Source: an uncultured Clostridia bacterium (GTDB taxonomy: Bacteria > Bacillota > Clostridia > Oscillospirales > Ruminococcaceae). Taken from it: 64,000 nt of DNA. Shown piece after piece: positions 10,861-20,943 of this stretch. Where the stretch lies: contig CANPZC010000005.1 of NCBI GenBank assembly GCA_947589355.1, forward strand, positions 1-64,000, given 5' to 3'. The notes below the pieces were generated by a model. The model ran no database searches and was not told the DNA's origin. It worked only from the letters and a program-made list of their open reading frames with translations. A program made the position numbers and the translations under genes. How positions within the stretch are numbered: position 1 is the stretch's first letter; each line of letters opens with the position of its first letter.

Positions 10861-11481
10861 ACGCTTACGCGTGGCGCAGGAGCGAGTTCAACGTCTACAG
10901 TACACAAAACTTTTAATTCCTGTCAAGAAACTAAAAGTTTTCGATCGACCCTTTTTCAAAAGGGTCATCAGGGTCAAGGGGCGGAAGCCCATTGTCGCCG
11001 TCCGCAGACGGCGAAATCCCCATACGGCAGGCGCTCCGCAAAGGGTGAATTGAAAAACAATCCTGTGGATTGTTTTTCAAGAGGGAACGCCCTGCAAGAG
11101 AGGGCGTTCCCTAATGAGAAGCCATATCTCTCTTTCCGCGTTCCATTCTGGAACGCCGTGCTGTATGTGAAGTTATAGCTGGCTCATAAGCGCAAACTTT
11201 TAACAATGCTATTGCGCACGCAAGCGCGCGCAGGCAAGAAAGCCAAGGTCTTTTCATAGGAAAATCCCTCTCTTGCAGGGATTTTCCTCTTGTGAAATAG
11301 TCCACCGGACTATTTCACAATTCACCTTTTTCGGAGCGCACGTTGTGTTTGTGGGGCTCTGCCCCACACCCCGCAAGCCTTTTGAAAAAGGCTTGACCGA
11401 AAACTTTTTCTTTCTTGACAGGGTTTAAAACCTTTGCGTACAGTGGGGCGGTGAATAGCTCATCAGGCTGCGCGACAGCGC
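10861..11481. repeat. multi-hairpin intergenic repeat element, copy 1 (head-to-head double form)
   Basis: left half (about 10861-11156) is the reverse complement of the module in copies 2-4; right half (about 11250-11481) is the forward module; perfect hairpins at 10947-10966, 10995-11014, 11050-11080, 11083-11111, 11138-11156, 11258-11288, 11291-11319, 11351-11367, 11374-11395; ends form imperfect inverted repeats. Confidence 0.85.
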
Positions 11482-11519
11482 AAATTCTGATTTATCTATC
11501 ATGCAAAGGAAGTGATATT

Positions 11520-11558
11520 ATGCTGCTCATCAATGTTTCAGCTCCATGCAAGGTCTGA
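11520..11558 (+). CDS. putative leader peptide MLLINVSAPCKV upstream of MFS efflux gene
   Basis: 13-codon ORF preceded by SD-like AAGGAAGTG; its end overlaps the CTCCATGC arm of a hairpin with GCATGGAG. Confidence 0.5.
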   Translation: MLLINVSAPCKV

Positions 11559-11600
11559 GGGCGCCGCATGGAGGATAGAAGTCCTCGGGCTTTGCTTTTT
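11542..11600 (+). promoter_or_regulatory. candidate attenuator upstream of MFS efflux gene
   Basis: CTCCATGC/GCATGGAG (11542-11573), GAGGA/TCCTC (11571-11586) and competing AAGTC/GGCTT (11579-11592), then TTTGCTTTTTT. Confidence 0.5.
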
Positions 11601-11642
11601 TACATACGCATATACAAAAATTCTTAAAGGAGCAAAGTCATC

Positions 11643-12896
11643 ATGAAAAACAAAAATATAAAAGCATATTTACTTCTCTGGGCAACACAGTCGCTGTCGG
11701 CGCTGGGCAGCGGCATGACCGGCTACGCGCTTGTGCTGTGGCTATACCTAAACAGCGGCAGTGCGCTTAAAACCGCACTTCTTTCGGTGTGCTCCTACGC
11801 GCCGTATGTTATTATGAGCATTTTTGCAGGCGCGCTGAGCGATCGGTGGGACAAAAAGAAAACCATGCTGCTGTGCGACCTCTTCGCGGCGGCAAGCACT
11901 TTTGCGGTGCTGATACTTATAAAAACGGGCAGTTTGCAGCCGTGGCACTTGTACATCATAAACGCCGTAAACGGTCTTATGAACACCGTGCAGCAGCCTG
12001 CAAGCGAGGTAGCCGCAACGCTTTTGGTGCCTCAGGAATACTACCAGAAAACAAGCGGTCTGCGGTCGTTTTCGCAATCTTTAAATTCAATACTTACGCC
12101 CGTTATCGCCACCGCGCTTTTCTCTTTTGCAGGGATAGACTTCGTTATTGCCGTCGATCTTGCAACGTTCGCGATAGCATTTTTGTCGCTTTTGCTGTTT
12201 ATAAAAATACCCGACTGCCGCGGCAAAGGCGAGAACGGCTTTCTCACCTCCGTGCGCGAGGGGCTGAAATGGCTGAAAAACAGCCCACTAATTATGCAGT
12301 TAATACTTTTTCTGTCCTGCATAAACCTTACCGCCTCGGCTTACGATGCCGCCCTGCCTGCCTTGGTAATACCCAAAAGCAGCGAAACAGTGCTGGGCAT
12401 TGTAAACGCCTGCGCAGGGGCAGCGGCGCTTCTGGGAAGCATTTTAGTAACGTTTCTTCCGCCGCCGAAAAACAGAGTTAAAGCAATTTTAGTAACTCTT
12501 TTCATCTCGATGAGTACCGAAAACTTCTTTCTCGCGCTTGGCAAAAGCCCGATAATTTGGTGCATAGGCTCAGTCCTCGGCTGGGTGGTAATACCGATAA
12601 TGAACGCCAACATGGACGTTATTTTCCGCAGCGAGATACCTGCCGATATGCAGGGCAGAGTGTTCGCCTGCCGCAACACCATGCAGTTTTTTACCATTCC
12701 GCTGGGGCTCCTGCTAGGCGGCTTTATGACCGACAAAGTGTTTGAGCCGTTCATGGCGCAGCAGCCAGAATTTCTATGCAAGCTGTTCGGTACAGGCATG
12801 GGAAGCGGCGCGGCAGTGCTGTTTTTTGTGCTTGGCATAGTGGGCGTGCTCACCTGCCTTGCGTTTTCAATATCGCTCAGAAAGTACAAACGATAA
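11643..12896 (+). CDS. MFS transporter, DHA3 (macrolide-efflux-like) family
   Basis: 417 aa, 12-TM pattern, ALSDRWDKKKTMLL loop 2-3 motif; preceded by leader peptide/attenuator. Confidence 0.8.
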   Translation: MKNKNIKAYLLLWATQSLSALGSGMTGYALVLWLYLNSGSALKTALLSVCSYAPYVIMSIFAGALSDRWDKKKTMLLCDLFAAASTFAVLILIKTGSLQPWHLYIINAVNGLMNTVQQPASEVAATLLVPQEYYQKTSGLRSFSQSLNSILTPVIATALFSFAGIDFVIAVDLATFAIAFLSLLLFIKIPDCRGKGENGFLTSVREGLKWLKNSPLIMQLILFLSCINLTASAYDAALPALVIPKSSETVLGIVNACAGAAALLGSILVTFLPPPKNRVKAILVTLFISMSTENFFLALGKSPIIWCIGSVLGWVVIPIMNANMDVIFRSEIPADMQGRVFACRNTMQFFTIPLGLLLGGFMTDKVFEPFMAQQPEFLCKLFGTGMGSGAAVLFFVLGIVGVLTCLAFSISLRKYKR

Positions 12897-12902
12897 CATA
12901 CA

Positions 12903-12940
12903 AAAAGACCGCTGACGGGTAAAAACCACAGCGGTCTTAT
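12903..12940. terminator. bidirectional terminator
   Basis: AAGACCGCTG...CAGCGGTCTT between convergent genes. Confidence 0.7.
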
Positions 12941-12945
12941 CATAT

Positions 12946-14490
12946 TCACGTTATCTTTACAAAAACAGCCGAGCCTGCGCTTACAGTACATTTATTTTCA
13001 CAAAGAACGGCACCTTTGCCAAAGCTGTAGATCACCTCTTTGAAGCTGCCGTTCACTTCAATTTCAGCCGAATTTACGGTGGGATTTATTGCAATGAATA
13101 TCCTCTCGCTTTCAAAGCTTCTTATGTATGCAAGCGGTTTTCCTGCCTCGCCGCGGCACACAAACTCTATCTTGCCAAGGCTTTGCAAAGGCTTGTTTGC
13201 CTGCCTTACCAAAATAAGTTTCTTTATTTCGTTAAGCAAAGAATTTTCATCGGCAAGCTGTTTTTGCACGGTCGGGCGGTCGCTGTCGGGGTCGATAGGT
13301 ATATATAATTTTTCTGCCAAAGCGGTCGAAAATCCTGCATTTGCACTGCTGTCCCACTGCATAGGCGAGCGCGAACCCGTTCTGCCGTAGCCGCCCTCAA
13401 CAGAGGTCAGCCCCTCTACATAGTTCATGCCTATTTCATCGCCATAATAAATATACGGCGCACCAGGCATCGAGAGCAGAAAAGCAAACGCAAGTTTTTT
13501 ATTGTCGCCGTGAATATGCCGTGCAAGTCTGTCCATATCATGGTTGCCCGACGGAATACATATAAGCCCCTTTCCGCCCGAGCGTTCATAGCTGTCGATG
13601 TATTTTTCAACAAATGCCGATGCATCACCGCTGCCGTTAAAATAAGGTTTTTCACATCTGAAAAGATCATTATAGTGCGACGAACCGAAATGCAGCAGAA
13701 AGTCCATATGAAATCCGCCTGCAAGGCTCTGATACGGCTCGCCCCACTCAGATACCATTGCCGCTTCGGGAAACTCCTCATCAAGAAAAGCACGAATATT
13801 CTGCCAAAGAGCAATAGTACCCTTGCCGTCCTCGTCGTTTTTCACAAGCGAACCTGCCATATCCACGCGAAAGCCGTCGCAGCCTTTTGAAAGCCAGAAG
13901 CGCATTATATCTTTAAGAGCTTCCCTTGTTGCTATCGCTCCCGGCGAATCTGTCGGCTGCTGCCAAGGGCGAGTGGGTCTGTAAAAGCCGTAATTGAGCG
14001 CAGGCTGATGAGTAAAGAAATTCACCGCACAGCTTCCGTCGCGGTCTGATATACCTCTTAAAGAGCCATAGCCCACAGGTTCTTCCCATATGCTGTCCGT
14101 CCAGACATATCGGTCGGTAAATTCGTTCCTCTTTGCTTTCATGCTTTCTTTGAACCAAGGGTGTTCCCACGAAGTATGCCCCGGAACGAGATCGAGAATT
14201 ATATGCATACCAAGTTTGTGCGCTTCATTGAACAAATTTATCAGATCGTCATTCGTTCCGTATCTCGGCGCAACTTTGCAATAGTCCGATACATCATATC
14301 CTGCATCGCCGAAAGGTGATTCAAAACAGGGATTTATCCATACGGCGGTGCAGCCGAGCCCTTTTATATAGGGCAGTTTTTCTGTAATGCCGTTTATATT
14401 TCCTATGCCGTCGCCGTCGGTATCTTTGAACGACTGCGGATATACTTCATAAAACACAGCATTATCGAGCCATTTTGGTCTTTCAGACAT
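12946..14490 (-). CDS. alpha-amylase family (GH13) glycosidase
   Basis: FYEVYPQSFKDTDGDGIGN, GFRVDMAG, GNHDMDR motifs; start MSERPKWLDN at 14490. Confidence 0.9.
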   Translation of the reverse strand: MSERPKWLDNAVFYEVYPQSFKDTDGDGIGNINGITEKLPYIKGLGCTAVWINPCFESPFGDAGYDVSDYCKVAPRYGTNDDLINLFNEAHKLGMHIILDLVPGHTSWEHPWFKESMKAKRNEFTDRYVWTDSIWEEPVGYGSLRGISDRDGSCAVNFFTHQPALNYGFYRPTRPWQQPTDSPGAIATREALKDIMRFWLSKGCDGFRVDMAGSLVKNDEDGKGTIALWQNIRAFLDEEFPEAAMVSEWGEPYQSLAGGFHMDFLLHFGSSHYNDLFRCEKPYFNGSGDASAFVEKYIDSYERSGGKGLICIPSGNHDMDRLARHIHGDNKKLAFAFLLSMPGAPYIYYGDEIGMNYVEGLTSVEGGYGRTGSRSPMQWDSSANAGFSTALAEKLYIPIDPDSDRPTVQKQLADENSLLNEIKKLILVRQANKPLQSLGKIEFVCRGEAGKPLAYIRSFESERIFIAINPTVNSAEIEVNGSFKEVIYSFGKGAVLCENKCTVSAGSAVFVKIT

Positions 14491-14613
14491 ATTATCATCT
14501 CCGCTGTTATATAACTTTATGTTGATTATACAGCATACATATTCAATTGTCAATATCATCTTGCAAAAAATAAAGACCCGAAAGGCATGACCTTACGGGT
14601 CAGATGATATTTT

Positions 14614-15468
14614 TTACTGCGGCACTTTTGAAAATGTTACCTTAACGCCGGGTACATACTGTATGCCCTTTGCGTGGAAAAGCTCAGAGACGGTCACAAA
14701 CTCATAGCCCTGCTCTTTAAGCTCGGGTATTATCTGTTTCAGAGCTTCCACAGTCTGGCTGTTGCCCTGCGCATCGTGCAGAAGTATTATAGCGCCGTCG
14801 CTGCACTGCTCCAAAGTTTTTGTAACTCTCGTTTCAACGTCAACCGCAGGATCCCAGTCATCGCAGCCGAAGCCTGCAATAAACATCATATTTATCATTC
14901 TGTACATTCTGCCGCTGGTTGCAATATACGGCGGACGGAAAAACTTCGGCTCTATGCCTATTGCATCTTTGATAAGCTTAGTTACCTGCTCGGTATCGGC
15001 GGTTATCTCTTCTTCGGTCATGCTGTTCATATAGTCATGAGTCATAGAATGAGAACCTATTTCGCACCCCTGCGATACAGCCCTTTGCATAACCGGCACG
15101 GTATCGGCGTTTATGTTGTTGCCGATAACAAAGAATGTGCCCTTTACATCAAACTCTTTCAGTACGTCAAGCACTTCGTTCGTGGTGGTGGTGTTCGGCC
15201 CGTCGTCAAAGGTAAGGGCAATCACCTTGCCGTATTCTTCGGGCTCTTTCCACTGCTGTGTAGTATATGTAAACTGCGTAGTAGTCACCTCTTGAGTCTG
15301 CGTAGCTGTGGGCGTTGTAGTTTCAGCCGCGCTTTCTGTAGATGTTGTACTTTCGGCTGTGCTTTCGGTCGGCGTGGTTTCAGCGCTGCTGTCACCTGCC
15401 CCACAAGCCGTCATTGAGAACATTCCGCCCACAAGCGCAAGTATAAATAATCTCTTGATCTTACTCAT
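14614..15468 (-). CDS. polysaccharide deacetylase (CE4) lipoprotein
   Basis: lipobox MTACG; ALTFDDGPN, GSHSMTH, FRPPY motifs. Confidence 0.9.
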   Translation of the reverse strand: MSKIKRLFILALVGGMFSMTACGAGDSSAETTPTESTAESTTSTESAAETTTPTATQTQEVTTTQFTYTTQQWKEPEEYGKVIALTFDDGPNTTTTNEVLDVLKEFDVKGTFFVIGNNINADTVPVMQRAVSQGCEIGSHSMTHDYMNSMTEEEITADTEQVTKLIKDAIGIEPKFFRPPYIATSGRMYRMINMMFIAGFGCDDWDPAVDVETRVTKTLEQCSDGAIILLHDAQGNSQTVEALKQIIPELKEQGYEFVTVSELFHAKGIQYVPGVKVTFSKVPQ

Positions 15469-15472
15469 AGTC

Positions 15473-16714
15473 TTACCAATTCATAACTTTCTTTATTTCT
15501 TCCGTCAGCTTTGCGCTTGCTTTTTCGTGGGTAGCCTCGGTGGGGTGCCAGTCAGCAGCATAGCCGTCTGTGTTGCCGTCCTGAAGATCATACTGCACCG
15601 CATGAACTTTCGTATCTCCCGTTTCGTCCATATAGTCTTTCATAGCCTCCGCCATTGTCTTTACAAGGGTGTTATCCATAATTCCCAGCGTGCAGAATAT
15701 CTCGGCATCGGGGTTCTTCTCCCTTACCTGTTTGAGGAAATCTATGTAACCCAGCTTGTACTCTTCCTTATGTTCCTTGTTGCTCTTTGTGTATGAAGCA
15801 TCATTCGTACCGAGGTTTATAACTACCACCTGCGGCTTGAAACTTTCAAAATCCCACTCCAGCGACTGCGGTGTCTTGCCGTCGAAAGATCCGTAAGAAA
15901 AGCCGAGAGAGCCGTAATACTGCGGTATAGTCTGCGCCGTAACGGGTTCTTTGCCCGTGGTGTATCCCGAAATTATTCCGTAGCCGCTTACCGAGAACAT
16001 ACTGTAGTCGGCATCGAGCGCCATAGCGGTCTTGTATGCGTAAGCCTTTGTAACGTCTTCCGTCTTGGTCTGGAAAGAATGTTCCTTTACCTCGTCGTCA
16101 ACGCCATAGCCGCAGGTTATTGAGTCGCCTATAAACTCGATCTTGCGCTCTTTTGCTGCCACAGGTGTAAGGCTCTCGCCGTCGCCCAGCTTTACGGGCA
16201 TTATGCCGCAGCAAGACATAGCGCACTCGCTGAGTTTTATAACCTGTATATCAACGGTCTGCGCCTCTGAGCTTTCAAAAGCTGTTATCTTTACTTCGGG
16301 GGCATCTATCATAACGTCGGAAGTTCTTTCGCCGTTAACATATACCGCTACCCTTGCATTGTTGCCGTCGTTGCCCGCTTTTGCGACGTTGTCGCCTTTT
16401 ATAGTCAGTTCCAGCTTTTTGCCTGTGTATGTAAACTCCGCGCCCGAGCCCGAAAGTGCCAGCCACAATGTGTTGTCATCTCCTATGTACGTTCTTCCCA
16501 CGCGCTTGGCGGTGCTGTCGTTAATGGCAGTCAGACCCTCCATATCAATATCTCCTGTCTGTTCATTTTTTGAAGTGTTTCCGTCAGCATTTTGCACGGT
16601 GCTGCTGTTTGCCGATGTCGTGCCGTCCGAGCTGTCCGAGCTTCCGCAGGCTGTCAAAGCCGTTACAGAAAGCATCATGGCAAGCAAAGCGGCAATTATC
16701 CTTTTGCTTTTCAT
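15473..16714 (-). CDS. SGNH/GDSL esterase lipoprotein, CE2-like
   Basis: lipobox ALTACG; N-terminal beta domain then EFIGDSITCGYGV and DWHPTEATHEKAS catalytic motifs. Confidence 0.85.
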   Translation of the reverse strand: MKSKRIIAALLAMMLSVTALTACGSSDSSDGTTSANSSTVQNADGNTSKNEQTGDIDMEGLTAINDSTAKRVGRTYIGDDNTLWLALSGSGAEFTYTGKKLELTIKGDNVAKAGNDGNNARVAVYVNGERTSDVMIDAPEVKITAFESSEAQTVDIQVIKLSECAMSCCGIMPVKLGDGESLTPVAAKERKIEFIGDSITCGYGVDDEVKEHSFQTKTEDVTKAYAYKTAMALDADYSMFSVSGYGIISGYTTGKEPVTAQTIPQYYGSLGFSYGSFDGKTPQSLEWDFESFKPQVVVINLGTNDASYTKSNKEHKEEYKLGYIDFLKQVREKNPDAEIFCTLGIMDNTLVKTMAEAMKDYMDETGDTKVHAVQYDLQDGNTDGYAADWHPTEATHEKASAKLTEEIKKVMNW

Positions 16715-16783
16715 ATTATACAACTCCTTTTAGATATTAAAATTATTCGCCTTTTATACTAAGGTATTTCTATGATAAATTTT

Positions 16784-17296
16784 GCGCTTACGCGCGGCGC
16801 AGGAGCGCGTTCAACGCCCCACAACAACATCTAACCATCACACTATTTCACGCCCACTCTCATTCCTCATAAAAGCACGTTGCCCCACACATCACTGGAA
16901 GAATATTCTGCCAATTATCTCTCTTTGTGGCGGTTTGTGGGTGGGCTTCTAGAGGCAAGATAACGGGATGCAAGAAGCGTGGTCTTTCACCTAGCACGGC
17001 GTTCCAGAATGGAACGCGAAAAGAGAGCAAAGGTCTTTTCAAAGGAGAGGCTCTCTCTTGCAGAGCCTCTCCTCTTAGAAAACAGTCCACAGGACTGTTT
17101 TCTAATTCACCTCTTGCAGAGCGCACGATGTAGGGGGGGTTCGCCGTCTGCGGACGGCGACGGGGGTTTCACCCCTCGACCCTGACGACCCTTTTGAAAA
17201 AGGGTCGATCGAAAACTTTTAGTTTCTTGACAGGAATTAAAAGTTTTGTGTACTGTATGGCGTTGAACAGCTCCGCAGGTTAGCTGCGACAGCAGC
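16784..17296. repeat. multi-hairpin intergenic repeat element, copy 2
   Basis: left end GCGCTTACGCGCGGCGCAGGAGCGCGTTCAACGCCCCACA; hairpins GCGTTCC AGA ATGGAACGC region, 17044-17072, 17077-17103, 17141-17160, 17187-17206; right end inverted relative to left. Confidence 0.85.
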
Positions 17297-17541
17297 AAAA
17301 ATAAATCTTGCTTCTTGCCTCTTGTAAATCGCAGGTATGAAAAACTGCCGAAAAGCCTTAAAAACCGCTTCTTACTTCTAACTTCTTATCTCTTACTTCT
17401 AATAAGTATAACATATTTTCACTTTCTTTTCAATAGCAAACAGCAAAAAAGCAAAGGACGGCGAAAAATTTCCGCCGCCCAATGCTGTTTGGAGTTTACA
17501 TGAAAATGATCTGGCATTATCAAATCATTGAAGAAAGCTTA

Positions 17542-18960
17542 TCAATAACCGAAGTTGAAAAACGGGTTATAGCCGAAGTTTCCAAAATCATCGTCAAAGT
17601 TGTTGTTATTGTTCTGTGTATTGTCTTTGTCCTTATCAATAGCCGAGGTATCTTCGGCAAGCGTTACTTTAAGGTCTATTATCTCTTTGTCACGGTATAC
17701 CGATATCGTTATAGTATCGCCAGCTTTGTATTTTGCCTTTATTTCGTTGAACTCATCAATGCTGTTTACAAGCTGTGACTCTATGCCTATAACTATGTCG
17801 CCGACCTTAACGCCTGCTTTTTCGGCAGGACCGTCTTCTGTTACGGCTGCAACATAAAATCCCTGAGGAACATCATAATACTGCGCATATACCTCTGAAA
17901 TATCCTCGCCCGAAATGCCTATCACAGGTCTGCCCTTAACATAGCCGTACTCTATAAGGTCTGAAATTATCGGCAGAGCCTCGTCTATAGGTATCGCAAA
18001 TCCGAGACCGTCGGCATAATAGCTGGCAATTTTTGCAGATGTTATGCCTATTATCTGACCATAGCTGTTTATCAGCGGGCCGCCCGAGTTGCCGTTGTTT
18101 ATAGATGCGTCCGTCTGTATAAGGTTCATCTTGCGTTCCTCAATGGTAAGAGTTCTGTTCAGCGCGGAGATTATGCCCGCGGTAACAGTACCCGAAAGCT
18201 CGCTGCCCATAGGGTTGCCTATGGCAATTGCAAGCTCGCCCACGATAAGGTCGGAAGATTTGCCGAATTCCACAGCCGTCAGACCGTCTTTGTCTATTTT
18301 CAGCACCGCAATATCAGTCTGCTCGTCGCCGCCGATAAGCTCTGCATCGTATTCCTCGTCGTCATCTGATACCGAGAAAGCAACGGTTATCTTCTGCGCG
18401 CCGTCTATAACGTGGTAATTAGTAACGATATAGCCGTCCTGTGAAATAACGAATCCCGTGCCGTATGAAGTGCCGCCGCTTAAAAGCGATGTTACACCCA
18501 CTACCGACGGAGAAACTTTTTCAACTATCTCGGGAACCGGCAGTGCATCATCAAGCGCGGCAAGCTGCTCTAAGCTGGGAACTTCTCTGCGCGGTCTTTC
18601 TTCTTCCTTGCTCGCATTATCGGCAGGGGCATCGGCATCTACAGCAGAGGTGTCATCGGCTGCCGAGCTGCTGTTTTCAACAAGGCTGTCGCTCAGTCTG
18701 CCGCCGGTTATGAACTTATAGCCAAAAATCGAGCCTACGGAAATTACAGCCGCCAGAGCAACTGCTCCCACTGCCATTGCGGCTTTTTTGGCAGCGCCGC
18801 CTTTTTTCTTTTTGCCGCCGTCATTGTTGCTGCCGCCGTTTTCGGGGTAGTAAGTATAGCCGCTTTGAAAGCCGGTATACTGATACTGCTCGGGCATTCC
18901 GGGCTGCTGAAAGCCGTTTTGCATATTGTTGTTATTTTCGTTAAAGTTATTAAGATCCAT
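17542..18960 (-). CDS. HtrA/DegP-like S1C serine protease with PDZ domain
   Basis: single TM, GTGFVISQDGYIVTNYHVI, GNSGGPL active site, C-terminal PDZ. Confidence 0.92.
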   Translation of the reverse strand: MDLNNFNENNNNMQNGFQQPGMPEQYQYTGFQSGYTYYPENGGSNNDGGKKKKGGAAKKAAMAVGAVALAAVISVGSIFGYKFITGGRLSDSLVENSSSAADDTSAVDADAPADNASKEEERPRREVPSLEQLAALDDALPVPEIVEKVSPSVVGVTSLLSGGTSYGTGFVISQDGYIVTNYHVIDGAQKITVAFSVSDDDEEYDAELIGGDEQTDIAVLKIDKDGLTAVEFGKSSDLIVGELAIAIGNPMGSELSGTVTAGIISALNRTLTIEERKMNLIQTDASINNGNSGGPLINSYGQIIGITSAKIASYYADGLGFAIPIDEALPIISDLIEYGYVKGRPVIGISGEDISEVYAQYYDVPQGFYVAAVTEDGPAEKAGVKVGDIVIGIESQLVNSIDEFNEIKAKYKAGDTITISVYRDKEIIDLKVTLAEDTSAIDKDKDNTQNNNNNFDDDFGNFGYNPFFNFGY

Positions 18961-19133
18961 ATATATTACCTCTTTTCAAAGATCTTTTGCATCTTGTTTT
19001 CCTTTTGTGATTATATGATACCCCCCTAATGTGATAGTTTTATGATAACTGCGAGAATATTTTGTGCAAACTCAGTGAAAACTGTGTGCTGCCCTGTTGA
19101 CTTTGAGATAAAAGAGTATTATAATTATTAAAG

Positions 19134-19168
19134 AAAAATGCTCCTCCGCGCAAAGCGAAAGAGCATTA
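19134..19168 (-). terminator. terminator after acpP
   Basis: AATGCTC...GAGCATT with T-run on the minus strand. Confidence 0.65.
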
Positions 19169-19182
19169 CAATGCAGCTGATA

Positions 19183-19413
19183 TCATTCGGCTGACTTTTC
19201 TTCGATATATCTGACTATATCTCCGACAGTTTTCAGGCTCTCAGCCTCCTCGTCGGGTATCTTCACGTCAAACTCGTCTTCAAAAGCAAGCAAAAGCTCT
19301 ACAAGCTCCAGAGAGTCTGCATCAAGATCGTCCGTCAGAGAGGTCTCGTAAGTAATATCGTCCTCGTCAACGTCAAACTGTTCCAGAATTATCTTTTTTA
19401 CGGTATCAAACAT
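19183..19413 (-). CDS. acpP: acyl carrier protein
   Basis: DLDADSLELVELLLAFEDEFDVKIPDEEAE; start at MFDTVKKI or a few codons upstream. Confidence 0.93.
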   Translation of the reverse strand: MFDTVKKIILEQFDVDEDDITYETSLTDDLDADSLELVELLLAFEDEFDVKIPDEEAESLKTVGDIVRYIEEKSAE

Positions 19414-19628
19414 AATAGTCACCCGCCCTTATCTTTTTGTTCGGTATCGTGTTCGCTGTGAACATCTCCTATAGTTAGTATATATGCATTTAAACGCTTC
19501 GTCAATACTTTTTTTAAAATTTGGCATATTCAATAATATGATACGCGATAATTTGTTACAACAGTATATTTTTATGAATACAATGAAAGCGCGGAAACAC
19601 CGCCTTTCTGTAATAAGGAGAGATACAT

Positions 19629-20456
19629 ATGAAATTTACACCAAACGGCTGCGACCACCTGCTTTTAGGCAGAAGTCTGGCGCACACACTTTCACCGCAG
19701 ATACACGCCCAGCTTTTTGAAATTACGGGCAAAAAAGGCTCTTACGGCATATGCGAATGTGAACCGCAGGAGCTTGGCGATGTATACAAAACGCTTCGCA
19801 CGCTTGTGGGGTACAATGTTACTATCCCCTATAAGTGCGATATAATACCTTTTCTTGACGGTCTTGACGAAACTGCGCAGGTGTGCGGCGCGGTAAACTG
19901 CGTTGCCAACACCGAAAAAGGCGCGATAGGCTACAACACCGACATAACGGGATTTGAATACGCTTTGAAAGCTAACGGGCTCTCGCTTAGCGGAAAGGTG
20001 CTGCTTTTAGGCTTCGGCGGCGCAGGAAAGATGATGGCTGCCGCGGCTCTGAGAGCTGGCGCACAGCTCACCGTCGCAGACCTTACCGTTCCCGATATAA
20101 ACGAACTTTGCCTGCGGCTTTACAAGAGCGCACAAGCTTGCACTATAGACAGCATAAAAGGCGAATACGACCTTTGCATAAACGCTACACCTGTGGGTAT
20201 GTACCCCAAAGTAAAAGGCTGCCCGATAACCGATGAAGTTATAGACAAATGCGGCTCGTTCTTTGATGCTATATATAACCCCGAAAAGACGGTGCTTATA
20301 CAAAAGGCTGAGGCACAGGGCAAAAAGTGTGCAAGCGGAATGGAAATGCTCGTGGTGCAGGCGGCGCAGTCACACACGCTGTGGTACGGCGCAAAGTTTA
20401 CCGATGAGCAGATAGCGCGCGTTACAAAAAGGACAAGGGAGATACTGAATGGATAA
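19629..20456 (+). CDS. aroE: shikimate dehydrogenase
   Basis: GRSLAHTLSPQIHAQLF, NVTIPYK, GFGGAGKMMAAAAL. Confidence 0.93.
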   Translation: MKFTPNGCDHLLLGRSLAHTLSPQIHAQLFEITGKKGSYGICECEPQELGDVYKTLRTLVGYNVTIPYKCDIIPFLDGLDETAQVCGAVNCVANTEKGAIGYNTDITGFEYALKANGLSLSGKVLLLGFGGAGKMMAAAALRAGAQLTVADLTVPDINELCLRLYKSAQACTIDSIKGEYDLCINATPVGMYPKVKGCPITDEVIDKCGSFFDAIYNPEKTVLIQKAEAQGKKCASGMEMLVVQAAQSHTLWYGAKFTDEQIARVTKRTREILNG

Positions 20457-20943
20457 GACTATATTTCTCTGCGGCTTTATGGGCTGCGGCAAAACTACCG
20501 TGGGCAAAATACTTGCAGAAAAATCGGGGCGTAGCTTTTTTGACCTTGACGACCTTATCGTTGAGAGCGAGGGACGCACAATACCCGAAATATTCGCCCA
20601 AAACGGTGAGGAATACTTTCGCGCCGTTGAAAGCAGGCTGATCACCGAACTGGGCGGCAATACCGTTGTTGCGCTGGGCGGCGGCGCGGTTCTGAGAAAA
20701 GAAAACACCGCGGCGGCTAAGCGCAGCGGCGTTATAGTATTTATAGATACTGATTTTGATACTTGTTACTCACGCATTTGCGGCGACAGCAACCGACCGC
20801 TTGCCTCAAATGCCGACCGCGCCGAGCTGCTGGAGCGTTTTGAGAGCCGCTACCCTATATACAACGCGGCAGGCGATATTATAGTAAGCGGCGACGGCAC
20901 GCCCGAAGATATCGCTGACAAAATACTTGCCTCTATTGGCTGA
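20449..20943 (+). CDS. aroK: shikimate kinase
   Basis: GFMGCGKTTVGKILAEKSGRSFFDLDDLI; adjacent to aroE. Confidence 0.93.
   Translation: MDKTIFLCGFMGCGKTTVGKILAEKSGRSFFDLDDLIVESEGRTIPEIFAQNGEEYFRAVESRLITELGGNTVVALGGGAVLRKENTAAAKRSGVIVFIDTDFDTCYSRICGDSNRPLASNADRAELLERFESRYPIYNAAGDIIVSGDGTPEDIADKILASIG

Noticed and set aside
10947-11395. Could the hairpin series be a CRISPR array?
   Set aside because: The hairpins are different from one another, not a regularly spaced identical repeat, and no cas genes are present.
17187-17260. TTGACA-18-TAC(T/A)GT in the repeats as an outward promoter
   Set aside because: The motif is present in copies 1 and 2 only in full and in most copies would point into the antisense strand of the neighbour; the -10 is weak. 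Kept only as a possibility to test by dRNA-seq.
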